Of a DNA stretch of 64,000 nucleotides, positions 50,006-60,179 are shown piece after piece. The stretch is from Glycocaulis profundi (GTDB taxonomy: Bacteria > Pseudomonadota > Alphaproteobacteria > Caulobacterales > Maricaulaceae): assembly GCA_007050995.1 (NCBI GenBank), contig VJOU01000012.1:1-64000 (forward strand). Reading direction: 5' to 3'. Below the pieces are notes generated by a model. That model did no database searches, was not told where the DNA came from, and was given only the letters and a program-made list of their open reading frames with translations. The position numbers and the translations under genes are program-made. Each line of letters starts with the position of its first letter. The first letter of the stretch is position 1.

Positions 50006-50392
50006 TCAGCGGGTCTCAGCGGGCTCGGAGCCGAAGGGATCGCCCTCGTCGCGGGCCGCGGTCATGGCGTCGGCGTCCAGCGTGCCCAGCGTGCGGGTGG
50101 CCTCATAGGCCAGCACGCAGGCCAGCGCGGTCAGCGAGAAGCCGATCACGATGGCGGTCAGCACCAGCGCCTGGGGCAGCGGGTTGGCCGCGCCCTCCAT
50201 CAGGGCGTAGGTCCCCGTGGAGATGATGGCGGGATCGACCGGGCCGAGGCGTCCGGCCAGGAAGATGATCAGGTTCACGCCCGTGGCGACCAGCGCCAGT
50301 CCGAGCATGATCCGGAACACGTTCCGGTCGAGCATCATGTAGACGCCGGCGGCCATGACGGCCCCGACGGTTATGGCGTACAGCAGGATCAC
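50006..50392 (-). CDS. mnhC: Mrp cation/proton antiporter subunit C
   Basis: A 128-residue, three-helix homologue of Nuo[42 protein letters not shown], then [29 protein letters not shown]. The GTG at 50392 overlaps the mnhB stop (GTGA) and gives the conserved N-terminus; the open frame upstream of it is not coding. Confidence 0.93.
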   Translation of the reverse strand: MILLYAITVGAVMAAGVYMMLDRNVFRIMLGLALVATGVNLIIFLAGRLGPVDPAIISTGTYALMEGAANPLPQALVLTAIVIGFSLTALACVLAYEATRTLGTLDADAMTAARDEGDPFGSEPAETR

Positions 50393-50823
50393 CAGCCGGC
50401 CTCCTCTTCGCCCGTGTCGTAAAGACGGAACAGCATCGACAGCACGCCGCCGACCACGACGAAATACACGCCGATGTCGAACAGCAGGGTCGTGCCAAGA
50501 TGCAGCTCGACGCCGCCGATCTCGCCGATCCACCACAGATGGGTCAGGAACGACCCGCCCATGCCCATCAGCGGCGGCAGGCCGCTGAGGATGGCGCAGA
50601 CGAGGCCCACGCCGCACAGGACGACCGGGTGGATGATCAGCCAGCGCTGGGCCACGTGGGCGCCGAACGCCATGGTCACCACCGCATAGGCCGACGCCCC
50701 GGCGAGCCCGCCGATGAAACCGCCGCCCGGTTCGTTGTGCCCGCGCAGCAGGATGAAGATCGAGAAGATCAGCATCGCCGCGAAAAACAGGCGCGTGAGC
50801 GCGTGAAGGATCACCGAGTTCAT
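50389..50823 (-). CDS. mnhB: Mrp cation/proton antiporter subunit B
   Basis: A 144-residue, four-helix subunit [43 protein letters not shown] carries the signature [13 protein letters not shown]. It follows mnhA with a four-base overlap and precedes mnhC with another. Confidence 0.95.
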   Translation of the reverse strand: MNSVILHALTRLFFAAMLIFSIFILLRGHNEPGGGFIGGLAGASAYAVVTMAFGAHVAQRWLIIHPVVLCGVGLVCAILSGLPPLMGMGGSFLTHLWWIGEIGGVELHLGTTLLFDIGVYFVVVGGVLSMLFRLYDTGEEEAGW

Positions 50824-53147
50824 TGGCCGGCCTCCTTTTCGGGGGTTCGGCGGCGCAGCAGCGCCCAGACCGCCAGCGTGGCGAACGCCACCACGGCGAT
50901 CTCGCCCAGCGTGTCCAGCGCCCGGAAGTCCACGAGGATCACGTTGACCACGTTCCGGCCGTGCGCCTCCGCATAGCTGACCTCGCCGAAGTATTCGGAC
51001 AGCCGCGGATCGAAGTTCAGCGCGTTCATGGCCAGGATCGACAGCGTGGTCGCCGCGCCGAAGCCGATGGCCGCGATCGCCGACCGGGGCCGTTTCTTCA
51101 GCGGCCGGTGCAGCGCGCTGCCCAGCGGGATGCGCAGCAGGACCGCGACCAGGATGACCAGGAACAGGGTCTCCACCGTGAACTGGGTGAAGGCCACGTC
51201 CGGCGCGCCGTTGATCAGGAACAGAAGCGCCATGCCGTAGCCGACGATGCCCACGCCGATGATGGTGATCAGCACCGAGCGGGCGAAGGCGGCCACCGCC
51301 ACGCCCATCAGCACGAAGATCAGGATCAGGACGGCATAGGGCCGGATCGGCTCGATCAGCGCGGCCTCGATCATCGCGCCCTCGAACCCGATAAGGGCGA
51401 AGGCGACGCCGACCACCGTGACTCCCACGGTCGCACCGATATAGCTGCGCAGCGTGCCGGTCTGCAGGGGCTTGGCCAGCTTCGGGGCGGCGATCTCCAC
51501 CCCGCCCATGACCTTGTTGTAGCAGAAGTCGGCCAGCATGAAGCGCGGGCGCAGGCTGTCAGGATCGCGGTGCATCCGCGTCCACAGCCAGACCAGTCCC
51601 AGACCGGCGGCCAGCAGGCCGATGGTCAGCAGAAGGCGGGCGTCGACATGGGGGATGACATAGGCGTCCACCGGCGCGGTCGGCGCGCCGTAGAGCGCGG
51701 CGATGGCCGGCTCCATGACCGGGCCCCACAGCAGGAAGGGCGCGACGCCGAACAGCAGGCCCAGCGCGCCCAGCACCAGCGGCGGCAGGGCCATGCCGAA
51801 GGATTCGCCGTGATACAGCTTCACCTCGCCATAGGGCGCCTTGAGCCAGAAGGGTTTGAACGCGGCGAGCAGGCCCACCATCGTCATCGCCGCGGACATG
51901 ATCAGCGCGCACAGAGTGGCCCACCAGGCCAGCGAGTCGGCGCCGAAGCTGGCGGTGAACAGCAGGTCTTTCGCCTTGTAGCCCAGGAACAGGGGCAGGC
52001 CCGCCATCGAGATCGCGGCCAGCACCGAGGCGATGAAGGTCATCGGCATTTTCCAGCGCAGCCCGCCCAGGCGCGCCAGCTCATACACGTGGGTGGAGTG
52101 GATCACCCCGCCCGCCGCGAAGAACAGGGCGGCCTTGTAGAGCGCGTGCGCGACCAGGAAGCCGATGGTGGCCTTGACCGCGTCCGAGCCGGGGATGCCC
52201 ACCAGCACGATCAGCGTGGCCAGCGAGGCGACCGTGGAATAGGCCAGCACCGCCTTGAAGCCGGTCGAGCGCACCGCCTGGACCGAGGCGATCAGCATGG
52301 TGATGCCGCCGAACACGATCAAGGGCACGTAGAAGATCGGCTCGTTGCCGAACCCGGTGTCGAAGCGGGCGACCAGATAGACGCCCAGCTTCACCATGGT
52401 CGCCGAGTGCAGATAGGCGCTCGCCGGGGTCGGCGCGGCCATCGCGTTGGGCAGCCAGAAATGGAAGGGGAACTGGGCGGACTTGGTGAAGGCGCCGATC
52501 AGCACCAGCACCACGATCGCCGGGAAGAGCGGGCTCTGGGCGATGTCGCCGGCCTGCGCGGTGATCTCGCTGAGCGAGAACGTGCCCGCCACCGAGCCCA
52601 GCAGCAGGATGCCGCCCAGCAGCGCCATGCCGCCGCCCGCCGTGACCACCAGCGACTGGAGCGCGGAATCGCGCGCGGCGCGGTCCTCGTGCTTGAAGCC
52701 GATCAGGAAGAAGCTGACCAGGCTGGTCATCTCCCAGAACACGAACAGGACGATGAGGTCGTCGGCCATGACCGTGCCGAGCATGGCGGTCATGAACAGG
52801 ATGATGAAGGCGAGGAACCGGCCCCGGTCCTTGGCCTCCTTGCCGGAGAAATACGTCCCCGCGTAGATCACCACCAGCGTGCCGATGCCCGTGATGAGCA
52901 TGGAGAACAGCACCGAGAAGCCATCCAGCCGGAAGCCCAGATTGACGCCGTAGGCGGGTGCCCACTCGATCACCTGCATCACGACGCCGCCATCGGCGAC
53001 CTCAGGCAGGAGCTGGACCAGCGAGATGAACAGGAAGGCGGGGATCAGCGCCAGAAGCCAGCCTGCGGCCTGGCCCGTGAAACGGGCCACAGGGGCGGCT
53101 ATGGCGGCGCCGAAGGCCGCTATCAGAACGAACAGCAGGGGGGACAT
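50820..53147 (-). CDS. mnhA: Mrp cation/proton antiporter subunit A
   Basis: Large subunit, 775 residues, combining a NuoL-like antiporter domain ([56 protein letters not shown]) with the C-terminal MbhD/MbhE-like region ([53 protein letters not shown]). The complete A-G set implies a working Na+(K+)/H+ antiporter for salt and alkaline tolerance, consistent with a marine habitat. Of two adjacent ATGs the second (53147) has the better spacing from GGAGG. Confidence 0.96.
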   Translation of the reverse strand: MSPLLFVLIAAFGAAIAAPVARFTGQAAGWLLALIPAFLFISLVQLLPEVADGGVVMQVIEWAPAYGVNLGFRLDGFSVLFSMLITGIGTLVVIYAGTYFSGKEAKDRGRFLAFIILFMTAMLGTVMADDLIVLFVFWEMTSLVSFFLIGFKHEDRAARDSALQSLVVTAGGGMALLGGILLLGSVAGTFSLSEITAQAGDIAQSPLFPAIVVLVLIGAFTKSAQFPFHFWLPNAMAAPTPASAYLHSATMVKLGVYLVARFDTGFGNEPIFYVPLIVFGGITMLIASVQAVRSTGFKAVLAYSTVASLATLIVLVGIPGSDAVKATIGFLVAHALYKAALFFAAGGVIHSTHVYELARLGGLRWKMPMTFIASVLAAISMAGLPLFLGYKAKDLLFTASFGADSLAWWATLCALIMSAAMTMVGLLAAFKPFWLKAPYGEVKLYHGESFGMALPPLVLGALGLLFGVAPFLLWGPVMEPAIAALYGAPTAPVDAYVIPHVDARLLLTIGLLAAGLGLVWLWTRMHRDPDSLRPRFMLADFCYNKVMGGVEIAAPKLAKPLQTGTLRSYIGATVGVTVVGVAFALIGFEGAMIEAALIEPIRPYAVLILIFVLMGVAVAAFARSVLITIIGVGIVGYGMALLFLINGAPDVAFTQFTVETLFLVILVAVLLRIPLGSALHRPLKKRPRSAIAAIGFGAATTLSILAMNALNFDPRLSEYFGEVSYAEAHGRNVVNVILVDFRALDTLGEIAVVAFATLAVWALLRRRTPEKEAGQ

Positions 53148-53200
53148 CATGCCTCCGGGCCAATGTCGGATGTCGCACAAACGCGGGAAGTCGCGCAGGT

Positions 53201-53229
53201 GTTAAGCAAACGGGCGAACAGACCGTCAA
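53201..53229 (-). promoter_or_regulatory. Possible sigma-70 promoter of the mnh operon
   Basis: On the minus strand TTGACG (53224-53229), 17 bases, CTTAAC (53201-53206), ending about 53 bases before the mnhA start. The -35 is strong, the -10 moderate. Confidence 0.4.
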
Positions 53230-53301
53230 CTCTTGTTTTCCACGCTACCACGCCCCACCGGCGCCTCCACGCCTTGTAAACCGTGCGCGATCACCGATTT
53301 G

Positions 53302-54024
53302 TCATCGCCGCCGCGCGCAGATCAGACGCTCGCGGTTGCCGTCGCCGCCCTGGATCGGGCTCTCGGTGATTCCCTTCACCGACCAGCCCGCGTCCTCGAG
53401 AAACGCGCAGGCGGCGTCGAGCGCGGCCTGCACCGCGGCCTCGTCCTTGACGATCCCGCCCTTGCCGATGGCGGCGCGGCCGACCTGGAACTGAGGCTTG
53501 AACAGCGCGACCAGAACCGCCCCCTCCCCCGCCAGCGACAGAGGCCGGGCGATGACTTTCTCCAGACCAATGAAGCTGGCGTCGCACACGATCAGGTCGG
53601 GCGCGCCGCCGATCATGGCCGGGGTCAGCGTCCGGGCGTCGGTGGCCTCCAGGCTGAGCACGCGGGGGTCGGCTTTCAGTTTCGGGGCGAGCTGATCCCG
53701 GCCCACGTCCACCGCCGCCACCCGCGCCGCGCCGCGCGCCAGCAGGACTTCGGTGAACCCGCCCGTGGAGCTGCCCACGTCCAGACAGAACAGCCCCGCC
53801 GGGTCCACGCCGAACGCGTCCAGCCCCGCGGCCAGCTTGAGCGCGGCGCGGCTGACCCAGGGATGAGCGGGCTCGGCGGTGACCGCCGCGCCCTGGGGGA
53901 TTTTCTGGGACGGCTTGCGCACCGGCTCGCCGTTCACGCGGACCAGACCCGCCGCGATGGCTTCCTGGGCTTTCGCGCGGGTGTCGAAAACGCCGGTCTC
54001 GATCAGATGAAGGTCTGCGCGCAT
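53302..54024 (-). CDS. TlyA-family rRNA (cytidine-2'-O)-methyltransferase / S4-FtsJ protein
   Basis: A 240-residue protein with an N-terminal S4 RNA-binding domain (RADLHLIETGVFDTRAKAQEAIAAGLVRVNG) and a FtsJ-type SAM domain (CLDVGSSTGGFTEVLLARGA, LIVCDASFIGLEKV, FKPQFQVGR). TlyA proteins methylate rRNA and are often annotated as hemolysins, a name not supported by this architecture. The frame is open upstream into the cspA promoter region; the ATG at 54024 begins the S4 domain. Often associated with dxs in bacteria, which here lies 1 kb away. Confidence 0.92.
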   Translation of the reverse strand: MRADLHLIETGVFDTRAKAQEAIAAGLVRVNGEPVRKPSQKIPQGAAVTAEPAHPWVSRAALKLAAGLDAFGVDPAGLFCLDVGSSTGGFTEVLLARGAARVAAVDVGRDQLAPKLKADPRVLSLEATDARTLTPAMIGGAPDLIVCDASFIGLEKVIARPLSLAGEGAVLVALFKPQFQVGRAAIGKGGIVKDEAAVQAALDAACAFLEDAGWSVKGITESPIQGGDGNRERLICARRR

Positions 54025-54223
54025 GGCGGTTTGATTTGCCCCTCCGGGAGCCGATGTCGATTTAATTTGCGGATTCTGCTGAAAAATCCTACATAGCGGC
54101 ATCGATTGCTGGCCGATGGATTGGTTACGCGTCCTGCGCGCCGCTGAGAAGTCCCTTCACTTCGATATCGATCCCGCGTCGAACCCGGCGCACGTTTTAC
54201 TCTGTCTACAAGGAATTTTTCCC

Positions 54224-54436
54224 ATGGCTACGGGAACTGTGAAGTGGTTCAACACCACCAAAGGCTACGGCTTCATCCAACCTGACGGTGGCGCGAAGGA
54301 CGTGTTCGTCCACGCCTCCGCGGTCGAGCGCGCCGGCATGCCGCCGCTGCAAGAAGGTCAGCGGATCTCTTTCGAAGAGACCCGTGACGAGCGCAGCGGC
54401 AAATACTCGGCGACCGACCTCAAAGCGGCCGACTAG
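54224..54436 (+). CDS. Cold-shock domain protein
   Basis: A 70-residue single cold-shock domain that binds single-stranded RNA/DNA. RNP1 is KGYGFIQPD and RNP2 is VFVHASAV, after the invariant ATGTVKWFN start. AAGGA lies before the ATG at 54224. The 199-base gap shared with the divergent tlyA gene leaves room for the long leader typical of cold-shock mRNAs. A strong bidirectional terminator follows. Confidence 0.96.
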   Translation: MATGTVKWFNTTKGYGFIQPDGGAKDVFVHASAVERAGMPPLQEGQRISFEETRDERSGKYSATDLKAAD

Positions 54437-54473
54437 AGACCGCATGACCGTCCCCCGGGGCGGTCGCGCAGAC

Positions 54474-54508
54474 AAAAACCCCCGGATCGACGGATCCGGG
54501 GGTTTTTT
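54474..54508. terminator. Bidirectional terminator between cspA-like and cupin genes
   Basis: AAAAACCCCCGGATC-GACG-GATCCGGGGG followed by TTTTTT; the A-run on the left makes it work on both strands. Confidence 0.93.
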
Positions 54509-54527
54509 CGTGCGCGCTCGCGGGGGC

Positions 54528-54983
54528 TCAGAACGGCGTGCCGTCCTTGTGCGCATAGCCCGAGCGGCCGGGCAGGAATTTCATGTCGATGTCGGAATAC
54601 TCGCCGTGATCCTCGGGGATGCGCGAGCCGACCACGAGGAACAGCACGGTGTCGTCCGACAGGTTCTTCAGGACATGCCCGTCCTTCACCCCGGCCGCGA
54701 AGCCCGCGCAGTCGCCGGGGCCCAGCACCTGCTCGCCCGCGTCGGTGGCCAGGGTGGGCGCGCCTTCCAGCACATAGACGAACTCGTCCTCCAGAGCGTG
54801 CCAGTGGCGCTGGGACGACCAGACGCCGGGCTCGAGCCTGACGAGATTGACCCCGAACTGGCTCAGCCCGAACGCATCGCCCAGCGCCCGCCACGCCCGC
54901 GCCCTGCAGGGCGCGTCATGGGGCGGCGGATAGCGCGTGCCGGATGTCTCTTCGATGTCGGCGGCGGGTCTGGCGGCGGTCAT
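54528..54983 (-). CDS. Cupin-domain protein
   Basis: A 151-residue single-domain cupin. Motif 1 reads SSQRHWHALEDEFVYVLEG, with His, His and Glu as metal ligands; motif 2 contains the CAGFAAGVKDGHVLKNLSDD block. The small size and fold fit a sugar-binding or metal-dependent cupin. The substrate is not evident and it has no operon partner. AAGGAG lies a few bases before the ATG. Confidence 0.88.
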   Translation of the reverse strand: MTAARPAADIEETSGTRYPPPHDAPCRARAWRALGDAFGLSQFGVNLVRLEPGVWSSQRHWHALEDEFVYVLEGAPTLATDAGEQVLGPGDCAGFAAGVKDGHVLKNLSDDTVLFLVVGSRIPEDHGEYSDIDMKFLPGRSGYAHKDGTPF

Positions 54984-55042
54984 GGGCGGCTCCTTGGGAA
55001 GGGGAGCGCGAGGCTACTCCCGCCCGGCCCGCCTCGGAAGCC

Positions 55043-56947
55043 TCACGCCAGCGCCTTGGCCGCCTCGTCCGCCCGCCCCAGCGCGCCCAGCGCGGTGGCG
55101 GTGATGTGCCGGGCGTTCAGGCCCGCGGTCTCGTACATGGCGTAGGGGCTGTCATGGTCCTGGAAGACGTCCGGCAGGGTCATGGTGCGGATCTTCAGGC
55201 CCGCGTCGAGCGCGCCCTTCTCCGCCAGCATGTGCAGGACGAAGGCGCCGAACCCGCCCCGTGCGCCTTCCTCGATGGTGATCAGAACCTCGTGCTCGCG
55301 CGCCAGGCGGATGATCAGGTCCTCGTCCAGCGGCTTGGCGAAGCGGGCGTCCGCGACCGTGGCCGGCAGCCCGTGGGCGGCCAGCTCGTCGGCGGCTTTG
55401 AGCGCCTCCTGAAGCCTGCCGCCCAGCGACAGGATCGCGACGGCATTGCCCTCGCGCACGATCCGCCCGCGGCCGATCTCCAGCGGTTCGGGGTTGAGCG
55501 GAATCTCCACGCCCGTCCCCTCGCCCCGCGGATAGCGGAAGGCGCTGGGACCGTCGTCGATCATGGCGGCGGTCTTGACCATCCGGGCCAGCTCCGCCTC
55601 GTCGGACGCGGCCATGAGCACCATGCCGGGCAGCGCGCCCATGAAGCCGATGTCGAAACTGCCCGCATGGGTCTGCCCGTCCGCGCCGACCAGCCCGGCC
55701 CGGTCGATGGCGAAGCGCACCGGCAGGGACTGGATCGCCACGTCGTGGACGACCTGGTCGTAGCCGCGCTGCAGGAAGGTGGAATAGATCGCCGCGAAGG
55801 GCTTCATCCCGTCCGCGGCCAGCCCGGCGGCGAAGGTCACCGCGTGCTGCTCGGCGATGCCCACGTCGAAGGCGCGCTCGGGGAAGCGGGCGGCGAACTT
55901 GTCCACGCCGGTCCCTGAGGGCATGGCGGCGGTGACCGCCACGATGGAGGCGTCGCGCTCGGCCTCGCGGACCAGCGCGTCGGCGAACACGCCGGTATAG
56001 CTGGGGGCGGCGGCCTTGGATTTCTTCTGCTCGCCGGTGATGACGTCGAACTTGGCCACCCCGTGATACTTGTCCGCGGCGTTCTCGGCGGGCTTGTAGC
56101 CGTGGCCCTTGTGGGTCACGCAGTGGATCAGGACCGGGCCGTCATTGCTGTCGCGGACATTGCGCAGGACGGGGACGAGCTGGTGCAGGTCGTGCCCGTC
56201 GATGGGGCCGATGTACCGGAAGCCCATCTCCTCGAACAGCGTGCCGCCCACGGCCATGCCGCGCATGTATTCCTCGATCTTGCGCGCCGCCTCCTGCACG
56301 CCGACCGCCTTGGCCAGGTTCTTGCCGAACTTGCGGAAATTGCGGTAGCCGGGCGAGGAGACCAGCCGCGCGAAATAATGGCTCATGGCGCCCACGGGCG
56401 GGGCGATGGACATGTCGTTGTCGTTCAGGATGACGACCATGTTCTTCTTCAGCGCCCCGGCGTTGTTCATGGCCTCATAGGCCATGCCCGCCGACATGGA
56501 GCCGTCGCCGATCACCGCGACCACCTTGTTGTCGCGCCCCTGCAGGTCGCGCCCCGCCGCGAAGCCCAGCGCCGCGGAGATCGAGGTGGAGGCGTGCGCG
56601 GCGCCGAACGGGTCGTATTCGCTTTCGCTGCGCTTGGTGAAGCCCGACAGCCCCCCGCCCTGGCGCAGGGTGCGGATGCGGTCGCGCCGCCCGGTCAGGA
56701 TCTTGTGCGGATAGCACTGGTGGCCGACATCCCAGACCAGGATGTCTTCGGGCGTGTCGAACACGTGATGGAGCGCCACGGTCAGCTCGACCACGCCCAG
56801 ACCCGCGCCCAGATGCCCGCCGGTGACCGAGACCGCGTCCACGGTCTCCGCCCGCAGCTCGTCGGCCAGCCGGATCAGCGCCTCGGTGTCCAGGCCCTTC
56901 ATGTCCTTCGGGCTGGCGATGCGGTCGAGGGTGGGCGTGTCGGGCAT
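55043..56947 (-). CDS. dxs: 1-deoxy-D-xylulose-5-phosphate synthase
   Basis: Thiamine-dependent condensation of pyruvate and glyceraldehyde-3-phosphate, the first step of the MEP isoprenoid pathway. It has 634 residues, full length. The TPP site is [20 protein letters not shown]; also [53 protein letters not shown] and [17 protein letters not shown]. The frame extends 17 codons upstream, but the ATG at 56947 has GGAG at ideal spacing. It lies 58 bases after ispA in the xseB-csaA-ispA-dxs run. Confidence 0.97.
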   Translation of the reverse strand: MPDTPTLDRIASPKDMKGLDTEALIRLADELRAETVDAVSVTGGHLGAGLGVVELTVALHHVFDTPEDILVWDVGHQCYPHKILTGRRDRIRTLRQGGGLSGFTKRSESEYDPFGAAHASTSISAALGFAAGRDLQGRDNKVVAVIGDGSMSAGMAYEAMNNAGALKKNMVVILNDNDMSIAPPVGAMSHYFARLVSSPGYRNFRKFGKNLAKAVGVQEAARKIEEYMRGMAVGGTLFEEMGFRYIGPIDGHDLHQLVPVLRNVRDSNDGPVLIHCVTHKGHGYKPAENAADKYHGVAKFDVITGEQKKSKAAAPSYTGVFADALVREAERDASIVAVTAAMPSGTGVDKFAARFPERAFDVGIAEQHAVTFAAGLAADGMKPFAAIYSTFLQRGYDQVVHDVAIQSLPVRFAIDRAGLVGADGQTHAGSFDIGFMGALPGMVLMAASDEAELARMVKTAAMIDDGPSAFRYPRGEGTGVEIPLNPEPLEIGRGRIVREGNAVAILSLGGRLQEALKAADELAAHGLPATVADARFAKPLDEDLIIRLAREHEVLITIEEGARGGFGAFVLHMLAEKGALDAGLKIRTMTLPDVFQDHDSPYAMYETAGLNARHITATALGALGRADEAAKALA

Positions 56948-57005
56948 GAAAGCTCCAGTAAGCGCGGGGCGGGACGGCGGGGCCGTCATCCGCTTCATTT
57001 AACAG

Positions 57006-57896
57006 TCAGACGCGCCGATCCAACACGAAATCGACAGCGGCGCGAAGAATGGCCGCGCCCTCGCCGAACGGGTCGAGATGGGCCTTGGCCTGCTCGCCCA
57101 GATGCGCGGCCCGCTCGCGGGCGGCCTGGACGCCAAGAATGGTCACGAAGGTGGCCTTTCCTTGACCGGCGTCCTTGCCGGTGGCTTTCCCCGTCTGGTC
57201 GGGCAGGCCCTCGGCGTCCAGCAGGTCGTCCACGATCTGGTATATCAGGCCCAGATCATGGGCATAGCCCTCCAGCGCAAGCCTCACGTCGCTGTCGGCG
57301 CGGGACAGGATCGCCCCCGCCTCCACCGCGAAGGAGATCAGCGCGCCGGTCTTCATCCGGTGCAGCCGGGTGATCAGGCCGATATCGTCGTTGTCGCGGG
57401 TGGGCGAGGCCATGTCGATCATCTGCCCGCCGGCCATGCCCTGCGCGCCCGACGCTTTCGCCAGCCCCGCGACCAGCTCCACCCGCACCGAAGACGAGGC
57501 GTGGGTCTCCGGGCCGGTCAGGATTTCGAAGGCGGCGGTCTGCAGCGCGTCGCCTGCCAGCACCGCGGTCGCCTCGTCATAGGCGATGTGCACGGTGGGC
57601 CGCCCGCGGCGCACGTCGTCGTCGTCCATGCACGGCAGGTCGTCATGGATCAGCGAATAGGCGTGCAGGCACTCGATGGCGCAGCCCGTGCGCAGCAGCC
57701 CGCGCTCCTCCGCGCCCAGCATCCGGCCCGCGGCCAACGTGAGGAAGGGCCGGATGCGCTTGCCCGGCCCCAGCGCGGCGTAGCGCATGGCCGAGATCAG
57801 CGGCTTCTCCGGCCCGTCCGGGCGCGGCAGCAGGGCATCGAGCGCCACGGTGACGCGATCGGCGGACTCCTCGAGCTGGCGCTGGAATCCCGCCAT
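57006..57896 (-). CDS. ispA: Farnesyl/geranyl diphosphate synthase (short-chain polyprenyl synthetase)
   Basis: Condenses IPP with allylic diphosphates. It has 296 residues, the IspA length. The first Asp-rich motif DDLPCMDDDD lies in YSLIHDDLPCMDDDDVRRGRPT and the second is QIVDDLLD. The two residues inserted in the first motif and the aromatic-poor residues before it fit a C15 product. The ATG shares one base with the csaA stop. Confidence 0.94.
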   Translation of the reverse strand: MAGFQRQLEESADRVTVALDALLPRPDGPEKPLISAMRYAALGPGKRIRPFLTLAAGRMLGAEERGLLRTGCAIECLHAYSLIHDDLPCMDDDDVRRGRPTVHIAYDEATAVLAGDALQTAAFEILTGPETHASSSVRVELVAGLAKASGAQGMAGGQMIDMASPTRDNDDIGLITRLHRMKTGALISFAVEAGAILSRADSDVRLALEGYAHDLGLIYQIVDDLLDAEGLPDQTGKATGKDAGQGKATFVTILGVQAARERAAHLGEQAKAHLDPFGEGAAILRAAVDFVLDRRV

Positions 57897-58255
57897 CAGC
57901 TCACCCGCGCGCCGTCCGGCGCGTCGAAATCGGCGTTCAGAAGCAGCACGGCGCCGTCCGTGTCCGTCACGCCCAGAACCAGCACCTCGGACCGGAACGG
58001 GCCGATCTGGCGCGGCGGGAAGTTGACCACGCCCAGCACCCGGCGGCCGGCGAGGTCTTCGAGCGTGTAGCGGTCGGTGATCTGGGCGGAGCTTTTGCGC
58101 TCGCCCACGCCGGGGCCGAAATCGATCCACAGCCGATACGCCGGCTTGCGCGCCTCGGGGAAGGGCTCGGCGCGGATCACCGTGCCCAGCCGGATGTCGG
58201 CCTTGAAGAACAGCTTGGGGTCGATCTCCGCCGCGGCTGGATCGTCGGGCGTCAT
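57896..58255 (-). CDS. csaA: tRNA-binding domain protein, CsaA-like
   Basis: A 119-residue EMAP/Arc1p-type OB-fold protein with KADIRLGTVIRAEPFPEARKPAYRLWIDFGP, SSAQITDRYTLEDLAGRRVLGVVNFPPRQIGPFRSEVLVLG. CsaA of Bacillus has export-chaperone and tRNA-binding activity; the cellular role here is unknown. It overlaps xseB by four bases and ispA by one, so it is embedded in the isoprenoid operon. Confidence 0.92.
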   Translation of the reverse strand: MTPDDPAAAEIDPKLFFKADIRLGTVIRAEPFPEARKPAYRLWIDFGPGVGERKSSAQITDRYTLEDLAGRRVLGVVNFPPRQIGPFRSEVLVLGVTDTDGAVLLLNADFDAPDGARVS

Positions 58256-58500
58256 CCGTCCAGATCCGCCGGTTCCGCCCGCGCCTGCCCGTCCGGGCCG
58301 AGCACGATGCGGTCGACCTTGAGCTGGGCGTCCTTCAGGCGCGCCTCGCAGTGGGCGCGCAGGGCCGCGCCGCGCTCGTAGATGGCGATGGATTTCTCCA
58401 GCTCCACCTCCCCGCGCTCGAGCTGCTGGACGATGGATTCAAGCTCGGCCAGCGCGGCTTCGAAGCTCATCGCCTTGATGTCGTCGGGGGTCTGGCTCAT
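58252..58500 (-). CDS. xseB: Exodeoxyribonuclease VII small subunit
   Basis: An 82-residue, two-helix protein that coats the large subunit of exonuclease VII: MSFEAALAELESIVQQLERGEVELEKSIAIYERGAALRAHCEARLKDAQLKVDRI is the full family signature. xseA is not in this window. The frame is open upstream; ATG at 58500 is the conventional start. It leads the run xseB-csaA-ispA-dxs. Confidence 0.95.
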   Translation of the reverse strand: MSQTPDDIKAMSFEAALAELESIVQQLERGEVELEKSIAIYERGAALRAHCEARLKDAQLKVDRIVLGPDGQARAEPADLDG

Positions 58501-58567
58501 GGCGCGCTCCTGCAAATCAGTCCGGCCCAGCAAACTCCGGCAGGCGGTTTCGATCAACCGCCAAGGC

Positions 58568-59173
58568 TCAGCCGTCGTCGCGGCCGCTCATCGCCTTGAA
58601 CTCGTAACGCCGCCAGGACCAGTAATCGTCGCCGCCGTCGCGCACGCAGGTCCAGCCGCGCGATTTCAGCTCGGGCCGGAGCATGCGGTTGAACCAGCCA
58701 TGGGCGAACAGGGCGACCGAGCCCTCCTGAGCGGCCCGGACGAGCTGCTCGGCGGCGAGCGCGGCGCGGGCCTCGGCCTCGGGCCGGGTCTCCTTGTCGC
58801 GCGACAGGCCCAGCCACCAGGCGCAGCGGGCGTACACGCCCCAGGTCTTGGACCGGAATTTTCCCGGAAAGCCGGGCGGCGGCAGCGGCGCCTCGACGAA
58901 GACCGGATCGGTGATGAAATCGTCCCCGCCGGTCGCCGCCCGCGCGGTCTCGATGGCCCGCGGCAGGGTGGAGGCGAAGACGGTGTCCGCCTGCCGCGCC
59001 TGCTCGCGCAGGCAGTCGGGCGCGGTCTGGCCGGGCTTGAGCCCCGCCAGATCGTAATTGGCCCACCAGCGCTCATAGTCGCGCCAGGTCAGCAGCTCGC
59101 GCCGGTCGGCGTCGGGCTCGCCATGGCGGGCGATGGTGATGTAGCCCGGCTGGTTCCGGCGGTCGTCGGTCAT
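58568..59173 (-). CDS. Histidine phosphatase superfamily protein
   Basis: A 201-residue phosphoglycerate-mutase-like phosphatase. The catalytic RHG motif is at the N-terminus (TIARHGEPD), an SxxPRxxxTA-type STLPRAIETARAA follows, and the second catalytic His is in LFAHGWFNRML. Sequence does not separate phosphatase from mutase, and the substrate is unknown. It is 49 bases downstream of the HDAC-family gene on the same strand. Confidence 0.9.
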   Translation of the reverse strand: MTDDRRNQPGYITIARHGEPDADRRELLTWRDYERWWANYDLAGLKPGQTAPDCLREQARQADTVFASTLPRAIETARAATGGDDFITDPVFVEAPLPPPGFPGKFRSKTWGVYARCAWWLGLSRDKETRPEAEARAALAAEQLVRAAQEGSVALFAHGWFNRMLRPELKSRGWTCVRDGGDDYWSWRRYEFKAMSGRDDG

Positions 59174-59222
59174 GAGGCTCTGTCGGGATGGAAGGCGGGG
59201 CGCACGGCTGCGGCGGTCCCGT

Positions 59223-60134
59223 TCAGGCCGCGTCGAGCGCGCGCAGGAAGGCTCTCACCGAACTCTCCAGCGCCGGGCAGTCGTATCCGCCCTCGAGCAC
59301 GCAGACAAGCCGGGAGTGCGCCGCGTGCTTGGCCAGGGCGGCCAGCGCCGCGCCAGCGCGGGCGAAATCTTCATCCTCCAGCGCCAGCCCCGCCAGAGGG
59401 TCCGCGCGATGGGCGTCGAAACCGGCCGAAACCATGAGCAGATCAGGCTTTTCCGCCTCCACCCGGTCGAGAATCGGCTGCAGGGCGGCGAACCATGCCT
59501 GTCCCGCCGTGCCCGCCTCCACCGGCGCGTTCATGATGTTGCCGTGCCGGCCCGTCTCGTGGGCGGCGCCGGTGCCCGGATAGATCCAGCCCTGATGGAT
59601 CGAGCCGAACACGATCCGCGGCTCGCGCTCGGCGGCGGCCTGAGTGCCGTTGCCGTGATGGACGTCGATGTCGATGATCGCGACCTTGGACAGCCCGCGC
59701 GATTCAAGGGCGTGCAGCGCGCCGACGGCGATCTGGTTGAACAGGCAGAAGCCCATCGCCCGGTCCGGCTCGGCGTGGTGGCCCGGCGGGCGGCAGGCCG
59801 CGAACACCGCCTCGGCCTCCCCGTCCAGCACCCGGTCGACCCCGGCGGTCACCGCCCCGGACGCGCACAGCGCGGCGTGCAGCGAGCCGGGGCTCATCCA
59901 GGTGTCCGAATCCAGCGAAACCAGTCCCTCCTCAGGCGCCGAGGCGAAGACCGCCTCCACGTAGTCGGGGCGGTGCACGCGCTCCAGCGCCTCGCGGGGC
60001 GCGGGGCCGGCATGGACGATCTCATGGCCCTCGCAGGCGCGCATCACGGCTTCGAGCCGCTCCACGCGCTCGGGATGGCCGTCAGGGGTGCGGTGCTCGA
60101 AACCGGCGTCGGACGTCAGAACCAGGGTCTTCAT
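59223..60134 (-). CDS. Histone-deacetylase-family (acetylpolyamine/acetoin-type) amidohydrolase
   Basis: A 303-residue zinc-dependent deacetylase of the arginase/HDAC fold. HPERVERLEAV is at the start; RPPGHHAEPDRAMGFCLFN contains the catalytic His pair; IDIDVHHGNGTQ and SAGFDAHRADPLAG provide the zinc-binding Asp, His and Asp; the chain ends with LEGGYD. Bacterial members act on acetylpolyamines or other acetyl-amides; the substrate is not readable. It is followed by the histidine phosphatase gene. Confidence 0.94.
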   Translation of the reverse strand: MKTLVLTSDAGFEHRTPDGHPERVERLEAVMRACEGHEIVHAGPAPREALERVHRPDYVEAVFASAPEEGLVSLDSDTWMSPGSLHAALCASGAVTAGVDRVLDGEAEAVFAACRPPGHHAEPDRAMGFCLFNQIAVGALHALESRGLSKVAIIDIDVHHGNGTQAAAEREPRIVFGSIHQGWIYPGTGAAHETGRHGNIMNAPVEAGTAGQAWFAALQPILDRVEAEKPDLLMVSAGFDAHRADPLAGLALEDEDFARAGAALAALAKHAAHSRLVCVLEGGYDCPALESSVRAFLRALDAA

Positions 60135-60179
60135 GCCCCGAAGGGATGCCCGGCCCCGGCCCCGCTGTCCAGAGGCCGG

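Noticed and set aside
53302-54024. Hemolysin annotation for the TlyA-family protein
   Set aside because: S4 plus FtsJ architecture indicates an RNA methyltransferase; nothing suggests a membrane-damaging toxin.
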